A DNA stretch of 64,000 nucleotides from Lachnoclostridium edouardi (GCF_900240245.1 NZ_OESQ01000001.1:2600085-2664084); one strand, 5' to 3'. Numbered from the stretch's first letter, positions 8,501-16,300 are shown. A program made the numbers and translations. Notes: generated from the sequence alone by a model not told the origin.

Positions 8501-9394
8501 CTAACATATTGTGCCAAGATAGGTTTCTGCAAACTCTTTTGCATAGCCTTCCTCTGTAAAGCGGAGATCTACACGCCCATTTTTAAATGCTTTCAGAGAT
8601 TTGATTTTTTTACAGGTTGTAAATGTGATTTCGTTGGTGGTATGGTAGCCGTATCCCAAAAGTTCAGAGAACTCCCGGGGGATCAATGTAAAACTATCTG
8701 TTTCATAATGGATGATACCCCTGAGGATATGTTTCATGGAGTCATTTAACTCCCACTTACCGTCAAAGGGCCAGCTTTTATAAGAACAGGCATAATGGGT
8801 AAACTGGATCACACTTTTTTTACGTTCATAGTTGGCACATTTTTGATATGTGTTCCAAGCTGCTTTATGGCATTTGCCTCTTAATTGGTGAAACGCTTCC
8901 TGCAGAAAACTTCTTCCGTTTAATTGCAGGAGAATTTGTTCCAGAATCTGATTGCTGGACAGAGAGCAATTTTGAAGCTCCTGATGGTATGCATGGAGTG
9001 TTTCATCATGCAGCGAAGAATTTTCTGGCTGTTTTGGCAGGAGTTTTTCCTTGATTTCCTGGGCTGATATACAAATATGGTAGTTGGAGTTGAAATAACT
9101 CACCAGATTTTCTATAAAAGCGCTATGAGTAGCTCGAAGTTCTTTCTGTATTGCATCGGAAGAAATTTTGAGACAGCTCTTTGGAGTGAGGTATGCCAGA
9201 GGAGAGGTGTCCGTAGAAGAAAGCGCCGTCCTTTGCACAGCCAAAATATCACTCCAGAAGTAATCCAGTTCCAGCAGGGATTCCTTTGCAGCCTCATATG
9301 CATTTTGATGTGCAAGGCAGAATGCCTGCTCTGTTTGGGTTAGGCATGTATCCGCTGTAATTTTAACGGAGTCAAATTTTTCGATAAGGCTCAT
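8501..9394 (-). CDS. ICE protein of unknown function, 297 aa
   Basis: A soluble, helical protein without signal peptide or transmembrane segment. The first half is rich in Gln, Ser and Leu with coiled-coil character (residues 20-160). The second half has Cys and aromatic residues (CHKAAWNTYQKCANYERKK) and ends in a compact region that looks like a small beta domain (RVDLRFTEEGYAKEF). AAAGGAAAC lies before the ATG at 9394. It stops 12 bases before the TTG start of the methyltransferase-helicase, so it is a candidate partner of that enzyme. No family is recognised. Confidence 0.65.
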   Translation of the reverse strand: MSLIEKFDSVKITADTCLTQTEQAFCLAHQNAYEAAKESLLELDYFWSDILAVQRTALSSTDTSPLAYLTPKSCLKISSDAIQKELRATHSAFIENLVSYFNSNYHICISAQEIKEKLLPKQPENSSLHDETLHAYHQELQNCSLSSNQILEQILLQLNGRSFLQEAFHQLRGKCHKAAWNTYQKCANYERKKSVIQFTHYACSYKSWPFDGKWELNDSMKHILRGIIHYETDSFTLIPREFSELLGYGYHTTNEITFTTCKKIKSLKAFKNGRVDLRFTEEGYAKEFAETYLGTIC

Positions 9395-9452
9395 ATCTGT
9401 TTCCTTTCAAAGAATTAATAGATGAAAGTATGGTTGTTTCTTATATAAAAAA

Positions 9453-9481
9453 CTGCGGCAGTGAAATCTGATCTGCCGCAG
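9453..9481 (-). terminator. Intrinsic terminator on the leftward strand
   Basis: Perfect 9-base arms CTGCGGCAG and CTGCCGCAG enclose an 11-base loop. On the leftward strand TTTTTTATAT follows. It lies between the 81-aa gene (9536-9781) and the 297-aa gene starting at 9394, so it either ends the upstream unit or acts in the leader of the next one. Confidence 0.8.
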
Positions 9482-9535
9482 CCAAAATATACTGGAATGG
9501 TATGTACCATCTGTTATGCTATAGTTACAGTCCTT

Positions 9536-9781
9536 CTATGCACATGCAGCCAGTCTCACAGGGAGCGGACTGATGGCTGCCAGCGGAAAAGGGTGCAGAG
9601 ACAGGTGGTAATGAGTATTCAGAGTTTCAAAATGGACATACTCATGATTCTGTTCATACAGAGCCACAACGCGGGATGTATGATAAATCTGTCCGTCAAT
9701 AGCAATGAGAACACTTTTGCCAATGGTAAGGGGGCTCATCAGCCTGCCACACAAGTGTAATTCCTTTTTCTGTTTCTTCAT
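9536..9781 (-). CDS. Small ICE protein of unknown function, 81 aa
   Basis: The protein begins MKKQKKELHLCGRLMSPLTIGKSVLIAIDG and has a beta-rich central part (IYHTSRVVALYEQNHEYVHFETLNTHYHLS), perhaps a small SH3- or OB-like fold. ATG 9781 is chosen because GGAGG lies 9 bases upstream; the frame extends to 9808 but would overlap the sigma gene. No family is recognised. It follows the sigma-70-like gene in the same orientation with a short gap. Confidence 0.6.
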   Translation of the reverse strand: MKKQKKELHLCGRLMSPLTIGKSVLIAIDGQIYHTSRVVALYEQNHEYVHFETLNTHYHLSLHPFPLAAISPLPVRLAACA

Positions 9782-9807
9782 TCGTTCAGACCTCCTTTTA
9801 TTGCGCA

Positions 9808-10344
9808 TTATTCATAGCAAAGTTTTATTAAAATTTGCCGTACTTCTTCTAAGGCTTCTTTTACACATTTCATGGGAATCTTCTGGATATGGGCAATATC
9901 CCGGATGCTGTAACCGCTGGTTTTCAGACGGATCATGTCCATCTGTTGCCTGGATACGCGGCCGGCCAGGTCGTGCAGAAGAAGTTTTGTCTCTAATTGC
10001 AGCATGAGTTCATCGGGTTTAGCAAGAGTTTCCTCTATTGGAAGAGTATTTTCATGCGGAATTAGATGGATACTAATAGTTTCAGCATTCCGTTTTTTTC
10101 GAAAATACATTTTATTATAATTGAATAAATCTACACGCATGCAATTCCAAGCAATTGTTGAGAAACTGTATTTTTGAAGATTTGTTTCTACAAAAAAACG
10201 GCGAACAGCACGCAGGTAACCGAAAATCACAACATCATAAAATTCGTCCTCCGGCAACTGATTTTCATTCAGAAACTTATATACCAGTCCATGATTGTCT
10301 GCTGCGAAAGTCTTTTGTTCCGGAGTTAAAGGTATATTTTGCAT
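9808..10344 (-). CDS. Sigma-70-family factor of the ICE, 178 aa
   Basis: The first half resembles sigma region 2 (FYDVVIFGYLRAVRRFF and then YSFSTIAWNCMRVDLFNYNK). The C-terminal 50 residues form a region-4-type helix-turn-helix (RQQMDMIRLKTSGYSIRDIA and the following KIPMKCVKEALEEVRQIL). It is shorter than housekeeping sigma factors and lacks region 3, like ECF-type or ICE-borne factors. The frame is open to 10431, but GGAGGAG fits the ATG at 10344. A terminator lies just upstream at 10373-10404, so the gene probably has its own promoter or depends on read-through. It likely redirects RNA polymerase to ICE promoters. Confidence 0.75.
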   Translation of the reverse strand: MQNIPLTPEQKTFAADNHGLVYKFLNENQLPEDEFYDVVIFGYLRAVRRFFVETNLQKYSFSTIAWNCMRVDLFNYNKMYFRKKRNAETISIHLIPHENTLPIEETLAKPDELMLQLETKLLLHDLAGRVSRQQMDMIRLKTSGYSIRDIAHIQKIPMKCVKEALEEVRQILIKLCYE

Positions 10345-10372
10345 ACGGCTTTCTCTCCTCCCCAAAATAAAA

Positions 10373-10404
10373 AGGACACCTTCGGAAGTTTCCGAAAGTG
10401 TCCT
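10373..10404 (-). terminator. Intrinsic terminator downstream of the 275-aa gene
   Basis: AGGACAC and GTGTCCT form the base of a stem with an inner TTCGGAA/TTCCGAA pairing. On the leftward strand TTTTTATTTT follows. It would end transcription coming from the 275-aa gene before the sigma-like gene. Confidence 0.8.
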
Positions 10405-10442
10405 GCTGACTTGAATTGTGGGGTATCCCACAAAAGGTTTTA

Positions 10443-11270
10443 TTATGCGGGTAGAGCTTCTCGTTCGCCATCAATGGTTTTGCCAATGCAGAAGCTTTCA
10501 CCAGCCTGGACTGGAAGAGCTTCTTCGCTGTGATATTCACAAATATCAGGACGCTGTTCCTCGTTGATGGAAGCCCGTTCTTGTAATATCAGTTTGATTT
10601 GGTCCTTGAAGCTATTGGCATAAGAGCGAATCTGTGCCAGCTCTTCTCCTTCAAAATCATACAGGCGGCGGAATGTGGCAACGCTGTAATCGTTGGTTCC
10701 ATTGCTTGCCTTTTTAAGTCCGATCTGTACCACGCTTCCATAAGTAGCGCGCCGACGAAGCATAAATGACTGATTGATAAAATCTTTAAACGGCTTCAGA
10801 CTGGTTGGAGGAAGAGTTACCTGCAGCGGCATATAATCGCCACTTCGGAGAAGATAAAGAATCCGCATATTTTTGCAGGCTTTTCCATTCCCTTCGGGAG
10901 CCGTACCGTACTGGTTAAGCGCACAGGCAGCGCAGAGACCGCCAGGTTCTCCAATTCCGTTCTTTCCATCAACAGAAGAGCAGAGAGGCGCTGTATTGTC
11001 ATCATACTCATTTCCTTCCGCCCAGTAAGCGTTGTTGGAATGATTGTAAAGGATGACTCCTTCCAGATTTTTTGCATAATCCGGATTGTCCGGATCGTCA
11101 GAGGGAAGTTCAAACTGCAGCATGCCGCCGGATGGGATTTTTACCCGCTGAAAGCTCATCTGCATGCCTTCCATGTCTTCAGCCAGTTCTTCTGGTGTAA
11201 AATCGCTCTCTACCATAGCGGGAAGTACGAAATTTTCATGATTCATTAAAGCTTCATTCTGATTATACAT
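10443..11270 (-). CDS. Cys-containing ICE/phage-type protein, possible ssDNA-associated factor, 275 aa
   Basis: A soluble protein with an internal four-Cys segment: CSS near residue 98, then CAAC about 16 residues on and CKNM 17 residues after that, which looks like an inserted zinc loop. It is flanked by beta-rich sequence (MSFQRVKIPSGGMLQFELP; ILYLLRSGDYMPLQVTLPP). The C-terminal part has a long helix (DFEGEELAQIRSYANSFKDQIKLILQE). This layout recalls uncharacterised proteins of phages and conjugative elements that sit with recombination or ssDNA genes. The DUF932 and SSB-like neighbours fit, but a DNA-binding role is only inferred. GGAGG precedes the ATG. Confidence 0.65.
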   Translation of the reverse strand: MYNQNEALMNHENFVLPAMVESDFTPEELAEDMEGMQMSFQRVKIPSGGMLQFELPSDDPDNPDYAKNLEGVILYNHSNNAYWAEGNEYDDNTAPLCSSVDGKNGIGEPGGLCAACALNQYGTAPEGNGKACKNMRILYLLRSGDYMPLQVTLPPTSLKPFKDFINQSFMLRRRATYGSVVQIGLKKASNGTNDYSVATFRRLYDFEGEELAQIRSYANSFKDQIKLILQERASINEEQRPDICEYHSEEALPVQAGESFCIGKTIDGEREALPA

Positions 11271-11312
11271 AGTGTTTCCTCCAATATAAATAGTTGTAAT
11301 CTGGCAGACTGG

Positions 11313-12383
11313 TCAGGCTGCCATCTGGTTGATTCGGTTCCATTGTCTGGGCGGCATGGAAAGGATATCGTATCCGATGCTTTCCAGTTCGGTAGCCCTG
11401 TCGTAACTTTCAACATCCTGGCTGTGACGTGTAATTGCATTGGATAATCCATACAGCGAAAGATCGTTTCCTTCAATGAGATGTTGTAAAACACCAGTGC
11501 TTTCATCCTCTGTAATGTGAAATTCTTTGCTGGCAAGACGCACAATGCCAGGGACGTCCTGGGTATTCATGGGCGTATTTTTTGCCTGTTTCATTAACCC
11601 GACCACCTGGGAAAAGCGGGCTTCCTCCACAGCGGCCTTTACAGTATCCTGGATTTTCAGGATAAATGCATGGTCTTCTGCCATAAGCGTTTTTTCCGAG
11701 TAGAGCAGGAAGCCTTCGTCAGAATCATTGACACGTCCAACATGATTTTTGCGGGTCTGCGCATCATTGACAATCATGCCGTTGCTGCACACAAGACGGT
11801 AAACCAGAGGCTGGATACAAACGGAGCCCAGTCCGACCTCACTGTTACTGATAATGACACCAGCCTGTACAATATCACCTGGGACAACTTCTGCCTCAAG
11901 GCGGGTGTTTACCACCTTGATATACATCCGGCTGTCTGTAATCTGGCAGCTTTCAAACCGCGCACCATTCATCTGACCAATAATGGGAAGAACCACTCTG
12001 GCAATATCCAGATTGTCGATGCGGCGGTAGCGGTTGCTTAGGAATGCTCTTGCCGTCCCGCCCAGTGTGCGGATCATACGCTTTGAGGGCTCCTTTTGAA
12101 ACCAGGCGTTGACATTTTTGGTGAGGAGTTCCGGATAGCTGGTAAGCATCCGGTCATAGTAGGCCGCCGGAATCTTTAAATGGGTGCCAAGCTGCCGGTG
12201 GGCAATCGGATTGACTTCCAGCGGTTCTAAGATGTCAGAGCCGTTTTCATGCATATGGAGATAGACCTGGGAACCGAAAGATTCCATCTGAAGATTTCGT
12301 GTATCCACCAGATAATCTTCTTTAAGGTTGCTCTGACGTTCAATCTCCGCAGCCATTTCCTGTAGAGATAATCCTTCTTTCAT
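11313..12383 (-). CDS. DUF932 family phage/plasmid-like protein, 356 aa
   Basis: The sequence has the typical course of DUF932 proteins: an early helical part, then GTARAFLSNRYRRIDNLDIA, then a beta-rich middle with VQAGVIISNSEVGLGSVCIQP and YRLVCSNGMIV, and a helical C-terminal segment. The family occurs widely on plasmids, phages and ICEs, often near recombination genes; its biochemical role is not established. AAAGGAG lies upstream of the ATG. It is flanked by the 275-aa Cys protein and a 271-aa membrane protein in the same leftward unit. Confidence 0.8.
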   Translation of the reverse strand: MKEGLSLQEMAAEIERQSNLKEDYLVDTRNLQMESFGSQVYLHMHENGSDILEPLEVNPIAHRQLGTHLKIPAAYYDRMLTSYPELLTKNVNAWFQKEPSKRMIRTLGGTARAFLSNRYRRIDNLDIARVVLPIIGQMNGARFESCQITDSRMYIKVVNTRLEAEVVPGDIVQAGVIISNSEVGLGSVCIQPLVYRLVCSNGMIVNDAQTRKNHVGRVNDSDEGFLLYSEKTLMAEDHAFILKIQDTVKAAVEEARFSQVVGLMKQAKNTPMNTQDVPGIVRLASKEFHITEDESTGVLQHLIEGNDLSLYGLSNAITRHSQDVESYDRATELESIGYDILSMPPRQWNRINQMAA

Positions 12384-12419
12384 TCGAATTCTCCACTCCT
12401 TTCATTTTTATTTGACCGT

Positions 12420-13235
12420 TTACCAGGAAACATGAATTCCCTGCGTGGTAACTTCGGCAGCCAGTCCATTGCTTTCCAGAACCTGGACCAGACGGGACCA
12501 GTAAACTTTTTCTGGAAAGTTGGACAGATGCTTTTTGGGAATCTCATCCGCATTTTCCACGACACAGATATCTCCATTTTCATGAAGCGTCAGGCTGCTG
12601 TGACCGCGTGAATTAAGGTCTGTTATCAGAGATTCCAATACATTACGCCCCTGTACCTCGTACCAGATCTGGGGATCTACAGGCTGCTTATTGGGAGGAA
12701 TATTACCTCCAATGCTTTCCTTTTCATTTTCACCGGGCAAAGGAACGATTTTAATCATATCGCAGTGAATATTGGCATTCTGATCCAGAGTTATGTCCGC
12801 ATGATCAAAGTCAGAAACACCAAAAACACGAATGCGGCCGACGCCTCCATGAAGGGCAAGCTGTTCTGGCTTTTTTTCGCACCATTCCCATTTCACATCT
12901 GGATAGGCAGATTGGAGGTAGGAAGAGATTCGGTGATTGACATGATGGAGTAGCAGACTCTCTATCGGTTCTCCGGTAATCAGTGGAGCCTGTAATGGAG
13001 TCACAGGGATAATCCCCTCTTGCTGCCGCTTTTTAATCTGTTGTTTTCGTCTCTGTCGGCATTTGGCTTCGTGGATATAGGGCAGCAGGAGAACTGCGAT
13101 TATCCATAATCCCCATAGGGTAAACACGGTAATTAAAAGTCCAGACTGCCATGCGCCCCGTACCAGAGCAAGGATTGCGATTACAGCACCGATCAGAATA
13201 CTAATACTGCTCCATAGAATTTTTTCCTGTTTCAT
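12420..13235 (-). CDS. Two-TM membrane protein with cytoplasmic domain, 271 aa
   Basis: Two hydrophobic helices lie near residues 9-27 and 32-52, followed by a basic stretch (CRQRRKQQIKKRQQ) that should face the cytoplasm. A roughly 200-residue soluble domain follows, with alternating beta strands (GVGRIRVFGVSDFDHADITLD; SSLTLHENGDICVVENADE). No catalytic motif is recognised. The gene is co-oriented with the SSB-like gene upstream, but a terminator hairpin (13281-13339) lies between them. The function is unknown; a membrane-tethered DNA-transfer accessory is one possibility. Confidence 0.65.
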   Translation of the reverse strand: MKQEKILWSSISILIGAVIAILALVRGAWQSGLLITVFTLWGLWIIAVLLLPYIHEAKCRQRRKQQIKKRQQEGIIPVTPLQAPLITGEPIESLLLHHVNHRISSYLQSAYPDVKWEWCEKKPEQLALHGGVGRIRVFGVSDFDHADITLDQNANIHCDMIKIVPLPGENEKESIGGNIPPNKQPVDPQIWYEVQGRNVLESLITDLNSRGHSSLTLHENGDICVVENADEIPKKHLSNFPEKVYWSRLVQVLESNGLAAEVTTQGIHVSW

Positions 13236-13280
13236 TTGTTGGTTTCATCCTTTCTTGTGATAATTTTTACAGAAATAAAA

Positions 13281-13339
13281 AAAGAGGAACCATACAGGTT
13301 TTTCGTTCATTCTGAAATAACCTGATATAGTTCCTCTTT
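13281..13339 (-). terminator. Intrinsic terminator after the SSB-like gene
   Basis: Outer arms AAAGAGGAAC and GTTCCTCTTT pair perfectly, with an inner CAGGTT/AACCTG pairing. On the leftward strand TTTTTTTATTT follows. It lies 18 bases after the SSB-like stop. Confidence 0.85.
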
Positions 13340-13357
13340 ATGTTACCGAAGTCTTTT

Positions 13358-13768
13358 TTACTCCGGCAGGAAGTCTCGATCGCCGTCCAGAATCTCCGCT
13401 GGGGATGTGGATACAGCTTCTGGAATTAAGGGCTCATTTTTGGAATCTACATGACTGTGTGTAGGAGAACGCAGGGAAATATAGCCCCAGTTGGTAAGAT
13501 ATACCTTCAAAATCTTCGTCCTTATGATTCCCTGACTGTCCGTAGCATCCACCATCTGCAGGGTGCCGGTAATCCAAATTTGACTTCCTTTTTTTACTCC
13601 CAGTTGGATAAGGCGTGAAACGTCAGTGTTCCATGCCCATACCTGATAGGACTGGCTTCGGCCGCTTGCCTGTTCTTTTACATAGAAGCAGACATAGGAA
13701 GAATTTTTCTGGCTTTTTTTCACTTCCAGATCGTTCTCCACCTGACCGAATAAAAAAATCTGTGCCAT
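13358..13768 (-). CDS. Single-stranded DNA-binding (SSB-like) protein, 136 aa
   Basis: The first 105 residues read like an OB-fold SSB: MAQIFLFGQVENDLEVKKSQ, then SYVCFYVKEQ, then QSYQVWAWNTDVSRLIQLGVKKGSQIWITG. The C-terminal 30 residues are polar and end DGDRDFLPE, an acidic end lacking the Pro-Phe of classical SSB tips. The start ATG at 13768 has AAAGGAG upstream; an in-frame ATG at 13792 exists but has no such site. It is the first gene behind a consensus promoter at 13943-13971 with a structured leader. It probably coats transferred single strands during conjugation. Confidence 0.75.
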   Translation of the reverse strand: MAQIFLFGQVENDLEVKKSQKNSSYVCFYVKEQASGRSQSYQVWAWNTDVSRLIQLGVKKGSQIWITGTLQMVDATDSQGIIRTKILKVYLTNWGYISLRSPTHSHVDSKNEPLIPEAVSTSPAEILDGDRDFLPE

Positions 13769-13807
13769 AACACTCCTTTCTGCCATTGGCATTGATATCT
13801 ATAAAAA

Positions 13808-13858
13808 AAGTGCCAGCAGAATCCAATGCGAAAAGGCATGGAAATACCACTGACACTT
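13808..13858 (-). terminator. Leader terminator/attenuator upstream of the SSB-like gene
   Basis: The arms AAGTGCCAG (13808-13816) and CTGACACTT (13850-13858) form the base of a long stem with an inner TCCATGC/GCATTGGA pairing. On the leftward strand TTTTTTTAT follows, so this is an intrinsic terminator. It sits between the promoter at 13943-13971 and the first gene at 13768, so read-through is needed to express the gene. Confidence 0.7.
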
Positions 13859-13880
13859 ATATACAAACTTAACAGCGTGT

Positions 13881-13926
13881 GCAATGCAGATAAAATTCTG
13901 CAGATCCCTGTAGGGGAGTGCACAAA
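13881..13926 (-). promoter_or_regulatory. Structured leader element between promoter and attenuator
   Basis: The perfect inverted repeat TGCAGA-6-TCTGCA lies near 13883-13900. An outer GTGCA/TGCAC pairing encloses it (about 13877-13922). In the leftward transcript these form a branched hairpin just after the start site and before the terminator stem, as expected of a regulatory leader or of an operator. No known riboswitch class is recognised. Confidence 0.4.
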
Positions 13927-13942
13927 AATCAATTACAAGATG

Positions 13943-13971
13943 AGTATAACACTACATTATGTATGTGTCAA
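13943..13971 (-). promoter_or_regulatory. Consensus sigma-A promoter, leftward
   Basis: Read on the leftward strand: TTGACA (complement of 13966-13971), a 17-base spacer and TATACT (complement of 13943-13948). It has a full -35 consensus, optimal spacing and a near-perfect -10. The predicted start is near 13936. It should drive the SSB-like gene. Confidence 0.85.
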
Positions 13972-14049
13972 GTTTATATATACAATATATAGATATATGC
14001 AGCGGCTCTATCACAAGATATGGTTCGTTTTGTGGCATTAATTACACGA

Positions 14050-14745
14050 TTAGATCCTTTCAAAAATAATTTGTTGGCGTAGATATAAATTGGCAACGGC
14101 CAGGGTTACGGATTCTGTGCAGGAACCGGATTTTACCAGACTGCTGATATTGTCACTGGTCGTATCCTGGTCATTATAGAGCCCTTCCAGAATGCTGTAT
14201 CCGTCTGGCAGACACCGGATATCTTTTTCGATACATTTAATTATTTCTGCAGTAGATAACAGCGCCTGTCTGGCAAGATGTATCACCTGTTTTTCTCTGG
14301 CAGTCCGGCAGTCTTTTTGAAAAAGCTTACGGGCAGCAGCAAGGGGAACATGCTGAATAAGGGTTAGCTTACAAAAGGAAAACAACCGCAGGAATATGCT
14401 TCCATCTGCCGGAATAATGTATAATGTGGAGAGCAGATCATAAAGGGCATCGTATTCGGTCTCTCCAGTTCCGCAAACCAGAAGTCCCCGTGTAAGCAGA
14501 CGTTCGACACAGGCATCCCAGGTACGGCTTGTTATGAATTCTGAATCCAGACAGGCATTTTGATAGAGCGTGCGGATTTCTTCCTTTCTGGAGATTCGCC
14601 AGTTCAGAATGGTCCAGATGACCATTTCCTGCATATCCACCATATATTCGGTGCCGCCTAAAATAATAACAGGGCAGCTACGTCCGCATCCGTTTTTCCT
14701 GCGTTCAAAACGTCCCACAGCAGTGTATAATGATTTTGTAGCCAT
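14050..14745 (-). CDS. ICE protein of unknown function, 231 aa
   Basis: The protein starts MATKSLYTAVGRFERRKNGCGRSCPVIILGGTEYMVD and is otherwise helical, with a WTILNWRISRKEEIRTLYQ segment that resembles a winged-helix DNA-binding domain (residues 40-90). A C-terminal helical half follows. AAGGAGG lies 9 bases before ATG 14745; a further in-frame ATG at 14766 is less well placed. It sits between a sigma-70-like gene and the strong leftward promoter region. A regulator role is suggested only by the possible winged helix and the location. Confidence 0.6.
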   Translation of the reverse strand: MATKSLYTAVGRFERRKNGCGRSCPVIILGGTEYMVDMQEMVIWTILNWRISRKEEIRTLYQNACLDSEFITSRTWDACVERLLTRGLLVCGTGETEYDALYDLLSTLYIIPADGSIFLRLFSFCKLTLIQHVPLAAARKLFQKDCRTAREKQVIHLARQALLSTAEIIKCIEKDIRCLPDGYSILEGLYNDQDTTSDNISSLVKSGSCTESVTLAVANLYLRQQIIFERI

Positions 14746-14804
14746 TGCTTGATACCTCCTTCTCATTTATTCTATACGGTTATCTGGTTCTGATTTTCAA
14801 CAGC

Positions 14805-15383
14805 TTACAGGATTCCGGATAAAAAGTTTGGATCGTTTCTAAGCTTTTGCGCAGAACGGGAAATCCATGCGCCCACATGGGAGGTCGGTACATGATAAAG
14901 CTGGGCGATTTCCGTTACACTCATACCCTTGATTTTCAGTTCCAGAGCTTCAATGCCAAGCTTTGCTACTCCATGGTAATTTGGAGCAAAGGATTCCAGA
15001 AAATCAAGAGTTTCCACAACTGAAAAATAAGAGTGAAAGGTATCGGAACGATCCGGAATGAAATCTTCTGTTGAAAGCTCCCCATGTTCTCCGATGGTCA
15101 GCCTTACAAAATGATTTTCCTTTCTGCATAGCTGGCGGCAATAGGAGATCAGTCCGTTTCGGACAACTGTTTTGGCGTAAGTAGCAAACAGAGCCTGTTC
15201 GGCGTGATAGGAGACAGCGGCATGACAAAGCCAGATGCAGCCTTCCTGAAACAGGTCGTCATACCCCATGCCATAGATAGATTCATTTACATGGATATGT
15301 TTACGAATCGTCCAGTGGACAACAGATAAATGTTCTTCTACCAGTGTTCTTTGCATTTCTGTTAAACGGATTTCTTTTTTCAT
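14805..15383 (-). CDS. Sigma-70-family factor of the ICE, 192 aa
   Basis: A region-2-like N-terminal half (MGYDDLFQEGCIWLCHAAVSYH, with FATYAKTVVRNGLISYCRQL) is followed by a linker and a clear region-4 helix-turn-helix (GIEALELKIKGMSVTEIAQL, then YHVPTSHVGAWISRSAQKLR). The pattern fits an SigI/ECF-like factor borne on a conjugative element. GGGAGGTGA precedes the ATG. It lies just downstream of the zinc-finger gene. It is one of three sigma-70-like genes in the element and a candidate controller of ICE promoters lacking good -35 boxes. Confidence 0.8.
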   Translation of the reverse strand: MKKEIRLTEMQRTLVEEHLSVVHWTIRKHIHVNESIYGMGYDDLFQEGCIWLCHAAVSYHAEQALFATYAKTVVRNGLISYCRQLCRKENHFVRLTIGEHGELSTEDFIPDRSDTFHSYFSVVETLDFLESFAPNYHGVAKLGIEALELKIKGMSVTEIAQLYHVPTSHVGAWISRSAQKLRNDPNFLSGIL

Positions 15384-15398
15384 AATTGTTCACCTCCC

Positions 15399-15803
15399 TC
15401 ATGCGGCTTTTTTATGTTTGGAGATATTTTGCTGGCAGACTGCGATTACCCGATCACACATATCCTCGGAAAACATTCCAATGTGCATCTGGGATTCAGA
15501 CAGATTCAGTTTTCCCTGGAGCCATAAGTAAACAGCCCATTTATCCATATGGCGGCTCTTTTGCAGGTCATCCAGAGCGCGGTGTGCTAAGATTCTCTTA
15601 TGGCGCAGATTGCCATTAGCAAGAGTACCCATAGGACGATGATCCTTTTTATGGGCGGATACATAGGAATCGCAGGCAGGCCAGCGGGAACAAAGATACA
15701 GATAAGTGCCTTTGACTCTGACAGCATTCCCATATACCGTGCTGGCTGGTCGGCAGATAGCAGGAGAACCGCAGTAAGGGCAGTTGATTTGATATTTCTT
15801 CAT
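15399..15803 (-). CDS. DUF3268-type zinc-finger protein, 134 aa
   Basis: The N-terminus has CPYCGSPAICRPAST followed by GTYLYLCSRWPACDSYVSAH, the four-Cys topoisomerase-like zinc finger of DUF3268 proteins. The C-terminal half is helical (LRHKRILAHRALDDLQKSRH). GGAGGTGA lies just before ATG 15803; an open frame upstream to 15872 has no comparable site. Such proteins are common on phages and ICEs of Firmicutes and are thought to bind nucleic acid; the exact role is unknown. It is co-oriented with the sigma-like gene that follows. Confidence 0.75.
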   Translation of the reverse strand: MKKYQINCPYCGSPAICRPASTVYGNAVRVKGTYLYLCSRWPACDSYVSAHKKDHRPMGTLANGNLRHKRILAHRALDDLQKSRHMDKWAVYLWLQGKLNLSESQMHIGMFSEDMCDRVIAVCQQNISKHKKAA

Positions 15804-15828
15804 GGATTTCACCTCCGATGCGTATAGA

Positions 15829-16203
15829 TTACGGTGGTATTGCGTCTTTTGACGCTGCTTTACAGGAAACATCCGAAAGTTGACAAAGCTGCTTTAGAGG
15901 GCAGTCGTAAGGAGAGAGAGTATGCCACTCAATGTATAAAGAATAGGCAGATTCAAATGCCTGTATTTCAAGCACACTGCGGCATTCTTCTAAAGAAATA
16001 GACTCTCCGGTTGCTTCTTGAAATCGTTCCACTGGCATAAGGAGAGGGCTGCCATCTGCATTGGAAGCAAATAAATATCCTTCACAAAGCTTCGTTTGAC
16101 CATATGGACAAGGATTATGGCTGCAGTTTAGAAAAATCGAATTATGCCAGTTTCCGCGGACAGCTTTTAAAAACGAATACAAGTTACAAGGTTGCTGTTT
16201 CAA
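15829..16203 (-). CDS. ICE protein of unknown function, Cys-containing, 124 aa
   Basis: A soluble protein with five Cys in two clusters: FLNCSHNPCPYGQTKLCEGY near residues 25-45 and CPLKQLCQLSDVSC near the end. Metal binding is therefore plausible. TGGAGG lies 8 bases before TTG 16203, which I take as the start; upstream ATGs at 16218 and 16233 would overlap the ribosome binding site. It is the first gene after the terminator that closes the Tad pilus operon. No family is recognised. Confidence 0.6.
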   Translation of the reverse strand: MKQQPCNLYSFLKAVRGNWHNSIFLNCSHNPCPYGQTKLCEGYLFASNADGSPLLMPVERFQEATGESISLEECRSVLEIQAFESAYSLYIEWHTLSPYDCPLKQLCQLSDVSCKAASKDAIPP

Positions 16204-16249
16204 TGTTCTTACCTCCATTACCGCACATTTCAAAATCTAAATAGAAAAA

Positions 16250-16286
16250 GGGGAGCTGGCTTCCTTTTTCTGCAAGCCAGCTCCCC
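16250..16286 (-). terminator. Terminator of the Tad pilus operon
   Basis: Perfect 13-base arms GGGGAGCTGGCTT and AAGCCAGCTCCCC. On the leftward strand TTTTTCTATTT follows. It lies 15 bases after the Flp-like pilin gene. Confidence 0.9.
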
Positions 16287-16300
16287 GAAATAAAAGAAAT

